Shown: piece after piece, positions 1 to 12,570 of the stretch
Position numbering within the stretch: the first letter of the stretch is position 1
How the letters are laid out: each line of letters starts with the position of its first letter
From: Cristatella mucedo
Taxonomy: Eukaryota > Bryozoa > Phylactolaemata > Cristatellidae
DNA length: 64,000 nucleotides
Assembly: GCA_009760855.2 (NCBI GenBank)
Contig: WPIO01000025.1
Location: 2,486,001-2,550,000 of the forward strand
Direction of reading: 5' to 3'
Position numbers and translations under genes: made by a program
Notes under the pieces: generated by a model
The model's database searches: none
What the model saw: the letters and a program-made list of their open reading frames with translations, nothing else
Told to the model about the DNA's origin: nothing

Positions 1-29
1 TGGGTTCCTGTTAGTCATCCTTCATGAGC

Positions 30-240
30 TTATGCGTTCTGACACTGATGCATGCAGCCACTAACCATACTTGCATGTTGACACTATGCATGTCGCCCCT
101 AACCATGTTATTCTTGTTGTTTATTGAGCATGCTATTGACCATTGATCGTGCTTCATTTGCAGCAACTGTAAAGCACCTAGAAAGAGATTGAGTTCTGTG
201 AGGGCGTTTTATCAAATGTATTATTATAATTATTATTACT
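30..240 (+). mobile_element. LINE 3'-end fragment (L2/CR1-like family, tail form 1)
   Basis: A 3' UTR fragment with the recurring blocks CCCCTAACCATGTTATTCTT, GATCGTGCTTC, then AAGCACCTAGAAAGAGATTG and an (ATT)n end. The same order recurs at least six more times in the window. Autonomous copies at 50.8-51.6 kb show it is the 3' end of a LINE. Confidence 0.75.
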
Positions 241-1929
241 AAGGTTTAGCCGTGACCACAGCAACCAGGTACCCAAAAATAGAGTGAGATAGCGTTGCGC
301 AAAGGCTGCGGCTAAATTTATTTGCAGCAACCCAGATCGGTTTGGTGCTGGTTCCGGTATGCCGGCATGGCACCTGCTGCTCATAATGGGAAGATGAGAT
401 CCGGTTGTTGGCACACATCACTCTGCCAGCTGCTAGCTGCTGGCAGGAGAGGTTCGGAGGAGGAGGAATGTGAAACTTGCACTTGCCATCCACAGCCCTC
501 CCCCCCCCAGGCAGCTAAGTCCGTTGCCAGACCAAAATGCACTTCGAAGAGCTGTTACAGCTATTAGAGTGCATGTGAATAACTTCCACCAATGAACATG
601 GCCGAACGGCAATCTTAAATATAGGTAAAAATAAACATGCAGCAGCACTGACACAATCCAGCGGTTCAGACGATCTCTTAAGCCGATTTGCCTGCTTTCG
701 GATGAGTCTTCGAAGACATGCACCCTCCTCCATTGAATAAACTTGCACGTCTTTATCTTGCCGAGCAAGAGCAAGCCAAGACATGTACATTTACAATAAT
801 TTCAGAACACAAAGAAGCATCAGCAGTAGCAACAACACACTTTTGTTCTCTAAGACACTTCTCACTTTTGTCCCTCTTGAAATCATAAAAATCTCTCCCC
901 CCTCTCCCTGGTGCTAAATAGTAAAGGGGGAAGGGCAAAACCTTTACGTTGACCGAGCCGGACAGTGATTTGGGGCAGCACTCCACCCATTCTGTAGCCT
1001 GGCTGCCCACTTCCCGATGATGCTCCTGCCAGAACGTGGGTGGCTTTTTATCGTCCCAAAACAGTCAAACGAGTGACTGTGGTCTAGGGCACTGCTTTTG
1101 ACTGCTTCAAGACAACGACAGTCTGAGCTAACAATTCTCAAGTCACTGGGGACAGCTAAGTTTATTGCCAGACGAGATACTGCTTTGCCAGGCCACCAGC
1201 CGCGCAAACTACATGCATGAGTCGAGTTTTGCGACTGTGAACTCTTCCTGCCTATGCGACAGGATGCTTAAGAGTTGGTGCACGACTGTCACGGCTGCTA
1301 GGCTGTGGGCAAACAAATTGCTGAGCCCCAACAGCCTTATTTGTACTGAGAAACGATTGTATTGAAAAAACGACGGTTGCACCCTGTTGCCGGCCAAAAT
1401 CCGTTTGGATGGCAGATGGTGCTTAGTACATGCTATCTAGCAACAAACACAGTTAAACCCACCCATCGGCATAAGCTAAGTGACCCATCACGTGTTGGTT
1501 TTTGATGGCAATTTTGATATATCTGCTCCAGTAAGAAGTTAATTCAAGCACACAGATAGGCCTAAACCGGCATTTACAAACAGCCTGTACAGATACTCAT
1601 AGGTAAAACTTCGGCCAAGTTTCAGAGCATCATCAGCACTTCAGATAGCAACTCCAGACAGACCGGCGATTATCGAACTGCAACGATGGCAGGACGGAAG
1701 AGGTAGGTTGTTGCCCTTTCTTCGGGAAATGACTAGTCAGTCGCTCCTTCCATTACGAAAGCAGCTCCAGTAAGAAGCAAGCAGCTGGTGGCAAGCAAGT
1801 AGCGAATTCTAACCGAGAGAGGCAGCAGAGGATAAAAAGAACAAAATCAACCAGCCAAGTGTAGACCTCTCCGCGGTCTCGTTCAATGCTCCCGATCAAT
1901 TCCTTGAACACAACTCCTCGTTAGGCTAT
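241..1929. other. No gene recognised (243-1929)
   Basis: AT-rich to neutral DNA without a supported exon, RNA gene or clear repeat. Short open frames here have no recognisable similarity. It is presumably part of METTL14 intron 5. Confidence 0.5.
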
Positions 1930-2560
1930 CTATGGGTTTCGTGCTGAAAGGCCACAAAGACTATGTGGTAGTTACGCAGGAGAATTTTGTATAGTGCACT
2001 CACAGCCTAAACGGCTTTTGGTACGCATTCGGTAGGCAACAGACTTCGTCTTACGCAACAAAATGAAAGTGGGAAGCATAGCAGAGTCAGGAGAGCAGTT
2101 GAGGTAATGAGTGGCAAGGAAGTAGCAGCTCAGGACCACTGGAAAAGATGAGCCATAGTCGGCAGCAGGAGAGCAGTTGTCGTAGTGTAAGAATTGTGGA
2201 AGCAAGTTCCACAGCCTAGGACCTGCAGAGCTAAAGCTTCTGTTGCAAACTGTCTTTAAGCCGAGGAATGGTACAGCTAATTTATCGTCCATACAGGACC
2301 CGAGGAGGCTGGATTTGGTGCAGCAGTCCAGCTAGGTACGAAGGAGCCAAGCCGTTGTAGGTCTTGTGGGTCAGGGTAAGAAGTTTGCTCTGTACCCGTT
2401 GATCAACTGGCATCCATCCTAGCTCTTTAGCAAAGAAGACACCTGGTCAAACCTCCAGGACTTGAAAACTAGCCTTGCAGCCATATTCATAGCCATTTGT
2501 AGTCGCCTAGTTGCTTTTTTTGGTAGCCCGGCCAAAACAGAATTACAATAATGGCCAAAA
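1930..2560 (-). mobile_element. LINE 3' part, C-terminus of ORF2 and 3' UTR
   Basis: On the minus strand the motif RSFSSAGPRLWNLLPQFL is the conserved C-terminal segment of L2/CR1-type ORF2 (GDRxFSxxxPRLWNSLP). It is followed by a 3' UTR shared with the next copy and with 34.9 kb. Frame breaks and missing 5' sequence show a dead fragment. Confidence 0.75.
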
Positions 2561-2639
2561 CGGAATTACAAAAATCAAGCCAAGACAGAACTAAGGAGCT
2601 AGTTAAACAATTGACAGCAACATATACCATAACGTAACA

Positions 2640-3320
2640 TAATGTACCTCTGTCTGAAACTCCACAAAGCCACAGAGACTAAGTGGGTGTTACGCATGAG
2701 AGTTATTCGATTGCACACTCAAACCCTAAGCAGCTTTCGGTAAGCTTACAGTAGCCAACAGACTTCTTGTCATGCAACAAAGAGAAAGTGATGAGCATAG
2801 CTGAGTCAGAAGGGCTGTCGAGGAAATGAGTACTACGGAAGTACGAGCTCAGGACGGCTGGAAAGGATGTGCCTGCCACAGTCGGTAGCATGAGAATAGA
2901 TGTCGTTGCATAAGAATTGTGGAAATGAGTTCCACAACCTAAGACCTGCAGAGCAGAAGCTTCTGGTGCCAACGATCGTTAAGCACAGTAACGTAACAGT
3001 TAATTTATAGCAGAAAAAGAACCTGAGGACACGTGGAGGCTGAAACTGGTGCAGCAATTCTGCTACGTATGAAGGAGCCAAGCCGTGGTTGGCTTTTATG
3101 GGTCAGCATGAGAACTTTAATACTAGACTCTGTATCCATTGATCAACCAGAAGCCATCAAAGCTCCTTCACCCTAGAGCACACGTGATCACACCTCTGGA
3201 ATTAGCCTTGAAGTGATATTCATCACCAGCTTTAGTAATCTAATGTTTTTTTTTCGGTAGCCCAGCCAAAATGGAATTGCAATAATCTAGCCTGAAATGA
3301 ACTAGTGAGCTAGTTAAATT
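2640..3320 (-). mobile_element. LINE 3' part, second copy of the same subfamily
   Basis: Same order as the neighbouring copy: RSFCSAGLRLWNSFPQFL on the minus strand, then the shared 3' UTR beginning at the phrase acctctgtctgaaactcc. Both copies have the same orientation and lie about 80 bp apart, so this is a tandem pair rather than a nested insertion. Confidence 0.75.
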
Positions 3321-4029
3321 GTTTACCAGCTATGGAGGTGGACAGTCCCAAACTTTCGATAGGATTCTAACCTTGACTGGGGGGGTCTAGAATGTGAAGG
3401 CTGTGGGTTGGATTACCACAAGCGCTGCACTTACAAGATATTCAACACCTGTTTACGTGACCGTACTCGGCATACATCTCCGAACTCGCCCAGCATAACC
3501 AGCATGGGTGGTGCGCCCATTTCCATGGAGTCATCGTTCACACTGCCTCGAAGCTACTCGAATCAGGACATGGACATATGAGTGTGCTGCAGTCGAATTT
3601 CGTAAAGATGCTTGCTAGCCCTTGAGGAGGCACTACAAATACCTGCACTGCTGGCTAGGCTCGAAGATCGAACCACAAATGCTGCCTCGATACTCGCAGA
3701 CATTCTGATGGTTAGCGAGCATAGCAGCCATAAATACCGGCCCCTATGTTAAGGTAGCAGATTGAGCCCATGGGTCGACCAGTTTATATGACAGCTGCAG
3801 AGTCCTAAAGGTTTTCTATAACCAGCCATAGCATACATATGCTGTACTTGCCATTTAAACCGTCAAAATCTGCTGCAGCGACTAATAAACTGAATGCTTG
3901 CCTTTCTGACGACATTCGATGCTGAATGTCGGCAAATTTTCTTTGAACTAAACGATGATAAAACGAAGCTGCTACTCAAAGGCCATCTTATGCTTGTGGC
4001 TGGACTAGAAGACTGCTCTTCTAATAGAG

Positions 4030-4980
4030 TTTATTAGTCTACTAAAGATTATGAGTAGATTTTTGGTAGATTATGCATACATTATAAATGAATTTTGAAT
4101 ACATTATAAATAAATTATAAGTAGCTTATAAGCAGATTACAACAAACAGTAAATTATAAATGATAAATAGATCATGAGTATATAGATATAGCTTATAAAA
4201 AGATTATAGGTAGATTGTGAGTACATTTTACATGAATTATAGGTAAATAATATGTTTTATGAGTGAGCTATAATTCAACTATGTGTAGATTATAGATAGA
4301 TTATGAATAATAAGAAATGTATTATAAGTAGACAGTATGTAGATTATGAGTAGATTATAAGGAGATTGTGAGTATATTTTACGTGAGTTATAAGTAAATC
4401 AAATATGAATTATGAGAATGTCATAATTCAAGTATGTGTAGATTATAGGTAAATTATGAGTAATTTGAAATACATTATAAGTAGATTATGAGTAGATTAT
4501 AAGGAGATTGTGAGTACATTTTACGTGAATTATAAGTAAATTTTATATGAATTACAAGTATGTCATAATTCAATTATGTGTAGATTATAGATAAATTATG
4601 AGTAATTATAAATGCATGATAATATTATAGATAGATTATGAGTAGGTTATAAAGAGACCATAAGTAGATTATAAGTCGATTATGCATAGATTATAGGTAG
4701 ATAAAGGTTAGATTACAAATACATTATGAGTATATTATAAGTTGATTATGTTTAGATTATAGGCACAATATAAATAGTTTACAGGTATTGGTAGATTATG
4801 ATTACATTACAGATGAATTATGAATATATTTCAAGGAGACTACGAGTAGATTATAGGCAGATTATGAGAAGTTAATATGTGCAGGTAGAGTACTAGTAGA
4901 TTTTAAATGAATTTTGAGTACATTAGGGGTAGATTATAGGTAGAAGATAGGTAGTTTATATGCATAAGTAGATTATAAAG
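4030..4980. repeat. AT-rich minisatellite, 10-11-bp unit
   Basis: About 950 bp of diverged tandem repeats of TAGATTATGAG / TAGATTATAAG, with a higher-order period in which (gattataaggagattgtga) and (taagtaaat) recur. It is flanked on the right by a LINE tail. No coding capacity. Confidence 0.9.
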
Positions 4981-4984
4981 CGCA

Positions 4985-5062
4985 AATGTAAAGTGCCTAA
5001 AAAGAGATTAAGTTCTCTAAAGCCGCCATAAAATGTATTATAATTATAATAGTTATTCTTAT
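4985..5062 (+). mobile_element. LINE tail fragment
   Basis: Matches the tail AAGTGCCTAAAAAGAGATT, then AAGTTCTCTAAAG and an AT-rich end. It abuts the minisatellite. Confidence 0.7.
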
Positions 5063-5089
5063 AAGGATCAGGCATGGTGACTAGCTGTG

Positions 5090-7240
5090 GAGGCAGTCTT
5101 CTCAATAAAACTTAAAATGTAAGCAATTGTCAAAGATGACACCTAAATTTCAAGCATTCAGTGAAGATGGCTTCAAACAGCATCACCTATTAGGATAGCA
5201 AAGTTTCCTAGTCCGAAGCAAGTTTCGGATGTCCTATGAATAGCAGTTCAGTTATATAATCGTTTGGTTTAAGGAAATTTGCCGACATCCAGGATCGAAT
5301 GGCCAAAAGGCAAGCATTCAGTTGATCAGATTTTGACGGTTTAAACGAAAAATACAGCTGAGTATCATCAGCATAAAAGTGATAGCCAATTGCATGAGGC
5401 CGAATCACTTTTCATGCATTGCATGAGGCCGAATCACTTTTAGAGGTTCGTGACAAATGAAGAACAGTGAAGGACCCAGAACGGTTTTGCAGGACTCCAC
5501 TGATAGGTCTGGTGGAGGAGACTTAAAACACCACATGGCACAGATTGAACTCAATCGGACAAGTAAGATTTGAACCATGCCAGTGCCTCGTCTGCCAGAC
5601 CGATCGCTGTTCTTAATAATTTAAATAGGATAATGTGATCTATATTGACGAACGAAGCTGAGAGATCCGGCAGGGCCAGGGCAGTGACATTCCCGTCATC
5701 GTTGATGCACATGATGTAGTTGGCTACACGGAGGAGAGCAGTTTCAGTGGAGTGGTGTCGCTTGAATCCCTACTGAAATTTTTCTGATAATTCATTCTTT
5801 CAATGTGTGCTACAAGCTACTACTAAGCAATCTTTTGACAAGATTTTTTGACAAAAAGGGAAGAAGGGAAACCAGCAGATAACTTCCCTGGGACTTTGTA
5901 TCTAATCCAGGCTTTTTTAAGTATCGGTCAAACGATAGTCGATTTGAAGGACTTGGGAACAACAACACTATCCAGAGAAAAATTACAAATCTCATCTATG
6001 TCTGGACTAAGTCTAATGCCAGTAAAGATCAAAGAGGGGGATGGTATAGGGTCTTCAGGAGACGAGCTGCTGTTAATAGAGTTTATTAAGGCAGCAACTT
6101 TGTATGTAGAAACCTAGGTAAATCCCTTTAGGAATGTCACAGGGAGCGACTAAACTGTAGCTTTAGTAGGCAGGAGGGGGCTTTATGGAATTGCATGCTA
6201 ACCCTGTGCATGTCACCCCTAACCATGTTATTCTTGTAATTTATCGAGCACACTATCACTAACCATTCGATCGTGTTTCCTTTGCAATAAATGTAAAGCG
6301 CCTGGAAAGAGCTCGAGTTCTCTGAGGACACTTTATCAAGCATGTTATTATTATTAGAATATGTGCAACTTTTTCAACGAATAAGGCTTCAAACTTGTCG
6401 GCCGACCTATTCATATCTAGGGAGTGAGGCCTTTCAGAGCTGGCAATCACCAAGTTGCTCACTGTCTTATAAATTCATTCTAGGTCTGACAGGCAAGACT
6501 TAGTTTTTGAGTGAAAAAAGCCTAGCTTTTCTAAGCTTCCGAGTGAAAAAACATAGGAAGTCTTTGAAATGGGCTAGATAGCATTCAGAACTGAATCTCT
6601 TAAAGCGCTGTTCAAGCCAATCAACAGAATATCTTTCGAAGTATTTTGGTAAATTGAAAGGAGTCTCCACAATTTTGTACATGGACCGAAGGTAAGGGGG
6701 ACCAAGCTAGTCAAAGGGTATACAAGCATCAGTGCATGCAGGTATCGAGGCTGTCGACCAAGTCTGGGTGCCGATCAATAAGACCTTCGTCAAATATACA
6801 CATTTATCAGGGTCATTGCTTTTCAAGTTGTGCCACTGTACAAACCCAAACTTGACCTGCACATGGAACAGGAGCAGTCAAACCGAGATGACCAGCAGGC
6901 ACACCACACGGTCAGTGGGGCAAACATCCTTAGTGATTACAAGATCCAGGATATGGCTGCCAATGTGCGTGGTATGATTAATGTATTGGACCAAACCTTC
7001 TGCAGACAGTCAAGAAATGAAATTTCTGACTTTCGTTGTTGCTAGAATGTTGAAGTCTCCAGCATCAATAAAGAACTATCAAACACGAATATTTAAGTGA
7101 TGAACTCCAAAAAATCCCCCATGAACAAGGTTAACATTCAGAAGGAAGTCAGTAGATCAAAACTGTAAGAGGCACGGTGATTTCACACACTAGCACCATA
7201 GGACATTTTGACATAGTTAAACCTGATCACACTTTGTTAC
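5090..7240 (-). mobile_element. LINE body with endonuclease and reverse transcriptase relics
   Basis: On the minus strand, in order: LIDAGDFNIL and ILDLVIT (apurinic-endonuclease motifs GDFN and xDHxxV region), then WLEQRFKRFSSECY..RKLRKA (linker), YLKKPGLD..LPFLSKNL (RT), and YADDTQLYFSFKPS (RT catalytic box, 5208-5408). These are typical of the L2/CR1 group. Many stops and frameshifts show it is dead. A forward LINE tail is inserted in it. Confidence 0.85.
6190..6355 (+). mobile_element. LINE 3'-end fragment nested in a minus-strand LINE
   Basis: The blocks CCCCTAACCATGTTATTCTT, CGATCGTGTTTCC, AAGCGCCTGGAAAGAG and (TTA)n match the form-1 tail. It interrupts the older minus-strand LINE, which dates it as younger. 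Confidence 0.8.
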
Positions 7241-8775
7241 ACTAGTAGGAGCTGGATGTGTTCCAATGCAAAAGTCGCACCCGTAAAATTTCGCCTTAGA
7301 AGTTATCAAGCCCATTAAGCAAGCGATAGCAGCATCTACGATGACCTTTGACTTTGCCAACTACTCCGGAGACTTGATGAACATTCCACATTAGAGAAGC
7401 CAATATAGAAACTGACAAAAGTAAGGCAACTTGAACGACCTGCATTCCTTTTGTAAGTTGACATTAGCTTACCGATTCAAGACACAGTCTTACGACACAC
7501 AACGAAAACGATACAGTTGTCACATGGCGATTGAGCCCCAACTTCCTAGAGCCCAAAGGCTTTGCCATGCCTTTGCCGGCCAAGCCGTGCAATCCCAGTG
7601 TCTAGTGCAGCTCAGCTGAGGTGGGGACCATAGCAGTGGGTCAGCTATCTAAAGCAACTCACATGCTGAAAGTTTTATAATCCTGAGTAAGGCCAGATAA
7701 TTGCCCAGACACACAAGCATGCACGTGCACACACACGCACACAAATAGCACCACCAATTGATAAAAAACTCACGGCACTTAGCATTACGGCATACGATAG
7801 CCATCTAGAACAGCACCGAGCTGGTGGCAAAAGACCGTGAGTTTTACCGTAACTGCTGAACATCGATCAGATTATGCCAAGTCTCAGGGGAATAATAAAA
7901 AGCTAGCAGCCTTGTGGTGCGCAATAAGCACCATAAGGAAAGATAAACCACAATTGCCATAGCTAAGTGCACCTACAAAACGAACAAGACGTCAAGAACG
8001 AATTTGTAGACACAACCACTAAACCCGAGCAAATGGCAAGGCAATCAAGCTGAAATGGCAACACGTCAGCTAAGCAGACAATTAATTAGTTCTAACTTAA
8101 TGACTACCAAACCACAATAATAACTACAACCGCCTGATTTATTGCAAATACCAAATAAGTCAATCAAGCCTGGCAGTACCGACAAGGAGATACACGACAG
8201 CTGCTAAGATTTACTTATGTGAAGCAGGCTCCTTTGCTAACCGAGGTGGGAGTCAACGAATAAGGTTGTATTCCAATGTGGAATTGCTTTGCCCATAGAG
8301 ACAGGCAAGGCCACGAGTCGTTGGTGATTCTAGTGCAGATGCAGAACGTGATGCCAGTAGGGTCAACAGTGCTATACTTTAGATGCCTGAATAAGCTAAT
8401 CTGTCTGAAGGCGATAACATTGTAGATAACACTCGGGCACACACAATTCTTGCACCCTTTAATTTTCCATATTCAGGAGGCAGAGCACAAACCAAAGCAG
8501 CAGAGCATCTGGTAATTCCGGCCAATTATCCAAGAACCTACTCACAGGCTAACAAAAGAAATAGAAAAGTTGTAACAAAAGAAAAAGCTAAAATCAGACT
8601 ATTTTAGCTGGCATATTCACCATTTTTAAGCGCTGTGGCATCTTTCGGGATCTACCAACATTGACAATGTTAACCTGTACAGTATTTCTGTGCATTACTA
8701 TGCAGAGCAAGGATAACACTTATACTGCCCAGTACATACTTACAGATAGGCCACAAGTAGCTACACAATGCCTGA
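7241..8775. other. No gene recognised
   Basis: Intron-like DNA. A (CA)-rich patch lies near 7710-7745. The stretch 8215-8442 has an open minus frame but no recognisable domain. Confidence 0.4.
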
Positions 8776-8779
8776 CACT

Positions 8780-9550
8780 AATGTATCAACAAGGCCGTAG
8801 CAATCGTGAGATTGGATGATGAATAAGGAAAAGAGAACTCCCTACCCGAGCTGAACAAACAAATATACTACTGGTTCGATAGCCCGGGCAGCTGGATCCG
8901 GTCGGCTTTGCCAGATCGATTTCAGGGGTAACCAGCAAATGAAGATGGCATATTAAGAATAGAACTGCAACACTTCGAGACCTTGCACGGTCATGACACA
9001 TTGCAACATAGGGGGTCGGTATTGGTAAAGATATGGTAAGTAGGGAGCTTGCTAAGAGTGCCATCTTCCGACGGATTACAAAACACCGGCACTGGGTCAC
9101 GACCACAACCACACGACAGAGGACAGGTGGAGTTCTGCTGTATGAACTGGTGAAAGGAAGTTCATAATATTTTGGCAACTGATGAGCCAAACAGGAGCAA
9201 TTCGAAGGAAAGATGAGACACACAGGCACGACTGGCTTCAGCCCACTGCAAAATTTCGGGGCAAAGCGGCAATGGCTTTGGGACTGCTTTGCTTCGAGGC
9301 GTACCTGAGCTCTATATCAGGTCTCAGGATTAGGGGATCGACACGTGTGGATTGATATGGTCAAGCAAGTTGGATTGCCAGAAGCAAATACTCAGCTTGG
9401 GGATTGTTGTATTTTGCAGCAAGGCACAATAACAACTCACAAGCACACTGCCTGGCCACTGAAGCACTTTTTAACGAATCAGGTTTGGTGCTTATGCCCA
9501 GCCAGTCGCCCGATCAAAGCCCACTAGAGTTATGGGACTCAGTCAATAGT
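8780..9550 (+). mobile_element. Tc1/mariner transposase relic
   Basis: Begins with YQQGRSNREIG, typical of the helix-turn-helix start of Tc1 transposases. It ends with LMPSQSPDQSPLELWD (9490-9540), the PxQSPDLNPIExLWD signature around the last acidic residue of the DDE catalytic triad. Stops and frameshifts in between show it is inactive. No terminal inverted repeats could be defined. Confidence 0.8.
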
Positions 9551-9577
9551 TTGGCCTACATTAGTAGCAGAGCTATT

Positions 9578-9650
9578 ATTGTAAAGCGCCTAGAAAGAGA
9601 TTGAGTCCTCCAAGGGAGTTTTATCAAATGTATTATTATTACTATTATGT
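9578..9650 (+). mobile_element. LINE tail fragment
   Basis: AAGCGCCTAGAAAGAGATTG, AGTCCTCCAAGGG and a (TTA)n end, directly after the Tc1 relic. Confidence 0.75.
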
Positions 9651-10740
9651 ACAATTCAGGCTATGCATAATGCTACAGAGGAAGAGATAACATGGAAGCT
9701 TGCGGTCACAATATTGGGACAAATAAGTATCACACTAAACAAATACATACCAATAGTATAAATGTTTTAGACTACCATGCAGCATACATCGTATATAATC
9801 CCAATCGTACATAATCCCCCATGCCACAATAGCAGAGTAACAGTAACAGTAGCTTGAGACATGTTGCTACGATTTCTGCTACCGAGTATATATCGGGAGT
9901 GGGTAACAGTTGGAAGAACCTGTTCTTTCTTTATTGCAGCCACACTGATGCACTGAATAATTGCCTTGCACGAATATTTAACTGGTAGGCGCAGAGTGCA
10001 ACAAGTGACGAGCAAAATAACGAAATGGGTATTTTAGAGTCTTGTTAAGAGCATATATTTCAGGAAGTGAGTGGCTCATACCTAGAGTGAGATAGGCTAC
10101 TAACAGGAGCAGTTCTGCTGTGTATAATCCTCTCTGGACAAAAAGAAGGCTTATACACTTTGGTTGATTGTAATCAGTTCGAGCAGGTTTAAACAGCCCT
10201 ATAACATGTTTGGCTCCCAATGGTTTACATCCATGAGGAGATAGGAATGAGTACAGAAAAGAGGTTACAAGAGGCCACGGCTGTGAGATCTGACTGCCGT
10301 CCAAAGATTTTTACTAAACGAGCTGCCTTCCCCGACACGAGCACCTTTTAGTGGTGAGGGGGGTCCTGTTTGAAAAGCAAAGTCCCAAACCAGAGCTCAA
10401 TGAGGCACGTGAAGCACATGCCTGCCTGACCAGAGGCCCAATCACAGGTCACGCAGCACTCTGCGTCAATCTGATCCTCTGTGCAAGTCGAGAAACGAGC
10501 TCTGACAGTTGTAAGAGATTAACCCTGATCCCAGCTGCCATGCTGAGCCAGGCAGGATGACCAGGGGCGGCTCAATCCTAGCAGCAAATCAGGCATACAA
10601 GGTCAAGACCTGCATAATAAGCCGGCTTATTATTCAATTCATCACACTCGGCCTCTAGAGCAGCACATTTGCAGTGAAATCTGTTTCCTTTTGATTGCTA
10701 TATCGAGCCAGCCGTTACTATCCCCCAACATGATGTGCAA
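9651..10740. other. No gene recognised
   Basis: Intron-like sequence with no exon, RNA gene or repeat that I can support. Confidence 0.4.
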
Positions 10741-10838
10741 TTGCTAAGGTTGTGAAGTCGAGCCCCTTGGCATATGTAAAGCACGTGGATAGAGATTAAG
10801 TTTTCTTAGGGTGAACTACGAATTATATATATTTTTAT
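10741..10838 (+). mobile_element. SINE-B, 3' half with LINE tail
   Basis: The B-box-side end GAAGTCGAGCCCCTTGGCATATG is followed by AAGCACGTGGATAGAGATT, AAGTTTTCTTAGGG and an AT tail. This is the arrangement of the longer SINE-B copies at 32.7 and 50.5 kb. The A-box half is missing or unrecognisable. Confidence 0.6.
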
Positions 10839-11102
10839 GCATTGTCGTGCACCTGCCTCTATGAGAACTGCAGCTTGAACTGCACGCTGCCAACGCACGC
10901 ACGGGTAAAGGCATGGGTGCTTGCTGTCTCTTTCTATGCCACTTGCTGGACTGTGACCGAAATCAGTATTCTAGATTTTGTAGATATTGTAGAAAGACCT
11001 AATGGTTCTCCTTCCCTTAGCGGCCGTCCCTGCCGGACTGCAGCAAAATGCCGGCCTCCTCTTATTATCTCGCCTAAGGCATCCTGTCCTCATTATATTC
11101 AT

Positions 11103-11295
11103 CGTTAAATTTGTCTTGCAGGCTATAAAGACCATTTCCCCTAACAATGTTATTCATTTTGTTTGTTTTTCAAGCATGATTTTACTTACTATTCTATTGC
11201 GTATCACTTTGCAGCAAATGTAAAGCGCCTAGAAAGAGATTAAGTTCTCTGAGGGCGCTTTATCAAGTGCAATATTATTATTATTATTATTATTC
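11103..11295 (+). mobile_element. Nested LINE 3'-end fragment
   Basis: CCCCTAACAATGTTATTCA.., then AAGCGCCTAGAAAGAGATTA, AGTTCTCTGAGGGCGC and (ATT)n. It splits a LINE reading that is continuous at 38.7-38.9 kb (..GCAGGCTATRAAG | ..CTCTGTCCC), so the insertion point is visible. Confidence 0.8.
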
Positions 11296-11768
11296 TTATT
11301 TGTCCTCTACAACCTCTGTCCCTACAGTTCTCCTTTGACTCACGTAGACCTAATGCTGCTCAGCAAATCAAGTATTGTAAATATGTCCTTGTTCTCTGGT
11401 GAAGTCCCTTCTCTTCTGAAAATAACTTATCAGGCCACTCACTGAAAATCCCACCATAGATCGTAAGAGCCAAAGTAACTTTCAAGCAGTTTCACCTCTG
11501 CTATTCTAATTCAGGAGCTTGAATATGTGGTGACAAATGAACTAAAAGATTACATCAGTTCAGCAGATATTTATTGATAGCAAGTTCAAACCGGGATTTG
11601 GCATTGACTGTTTCATAGAAACTTATCTGCTTCCGGTTCACAAAGAAATATACAATGCTAATCAGGCTAGGACCTCTCTGATAGTTCTTATGGATGTATA
11701 AGCAGCAGTTGAAACAATTGAACGCCAGATCCACCAGCAGCGCCTTATAATATAATAATAATAATAAT

Positions 11769-11936
11769 AGCTGATTTAACAGCCTCTTTTTGTATAGCGA
11801 CAGAAGAGCCTTTTTACGGCTATCACCACCGCTTGCAGTAGCGATAAAGGATCGCTCACCACAGGATTCGAACCCACGACCTCGGGGCTGAGGTCGTGAA
11901 AAGCAACCGCCTTACCTAGTGAGCCATTACGGCTCG
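11769..11936 (-). mobile_element. SINE-A (tRNA-derived), full copy
   Basis: On the minus strand the element starts GAGCCGTAATGGCTCACTAGG (A-box region), then carries GGGTTCGAATCC (B box, 11864-11875). It continues through an unrelated body to ..AGGCTGTTAAATCAGCT and a (TTA)n tail. Internal RNA polymerase III boxes define it as tRNA-derived. It sits inside a forward LINE. Confidence 0.88.
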
Positions 11937-12485
11937 CCTTGCCATATACACCGTATTAAACTAGGTTTGGTTCCACCTCAGTGAGAGATGAAGGAGTGAA
12001 GATGTAAATAGCGGTAGGTCATCAGGGAGCTATCAAAGTATGGGTTCCACCTAGATTCGTTTGCAGACCACATTCTTTTCACTATCATACTCTCACTCTA
12101 GCCTAAGTCATCACCAAACACAATCTCGGCTTTCAAATCTATGCAGATGACATTCAGCTCGAACTATACTTCGACTCTTTTTTTAAGCCTTGCTGATCAT
12201 GAGATTCATTGACATGCCTTGCAGAATGCATCGTCGACATTTGCACGTGTCATGCCACTAACATGCTGAGCTGAAACATAATTAGACCAATCTGATAGTT
12301 ATGGTGAGCTAGGTTGAGGTGAGGCCATCTCAAGTTGCAAGACCTCACCCTCAACATTGGTTCATCTATCATCACTACCGACCAAGATGTCAGCCCATAA
12401 CCGGCTGGGTATGCTATTCCAAAACTACTTGTCATTGGATGAGCCCATCACCTGCTCTGTCAAGTCGGCCAACTTTCAACTAAGA

Positions 12486-12570
12486 AATATTAAGAAATAT
12501 AATATAATTATAAAATTATATAATATAATATAATATAAATATAAATATAATTAAGAAATATATAAGAAAA
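12486..12570. repeat. AT-rich simple repeat
   Basis: Tandem AATATAATATAA-type units within the LINE copy. Confidence 0.8.

Noticed and set aside
4030-4980. CRISPR-like or regulatory array
   Set aside because: Units are contiguous, short and diverged with no spacers. It is a eukaryotic minisatellite.
8215-8442. Possible further METTL14 exon (minus open frame)
   Set aside because: No residues of the MTase fold (LADRFEEYP, EPPLEEY, FLWCGSGEGLDLGR, EHCLMGIKG) and no matching splice sites.
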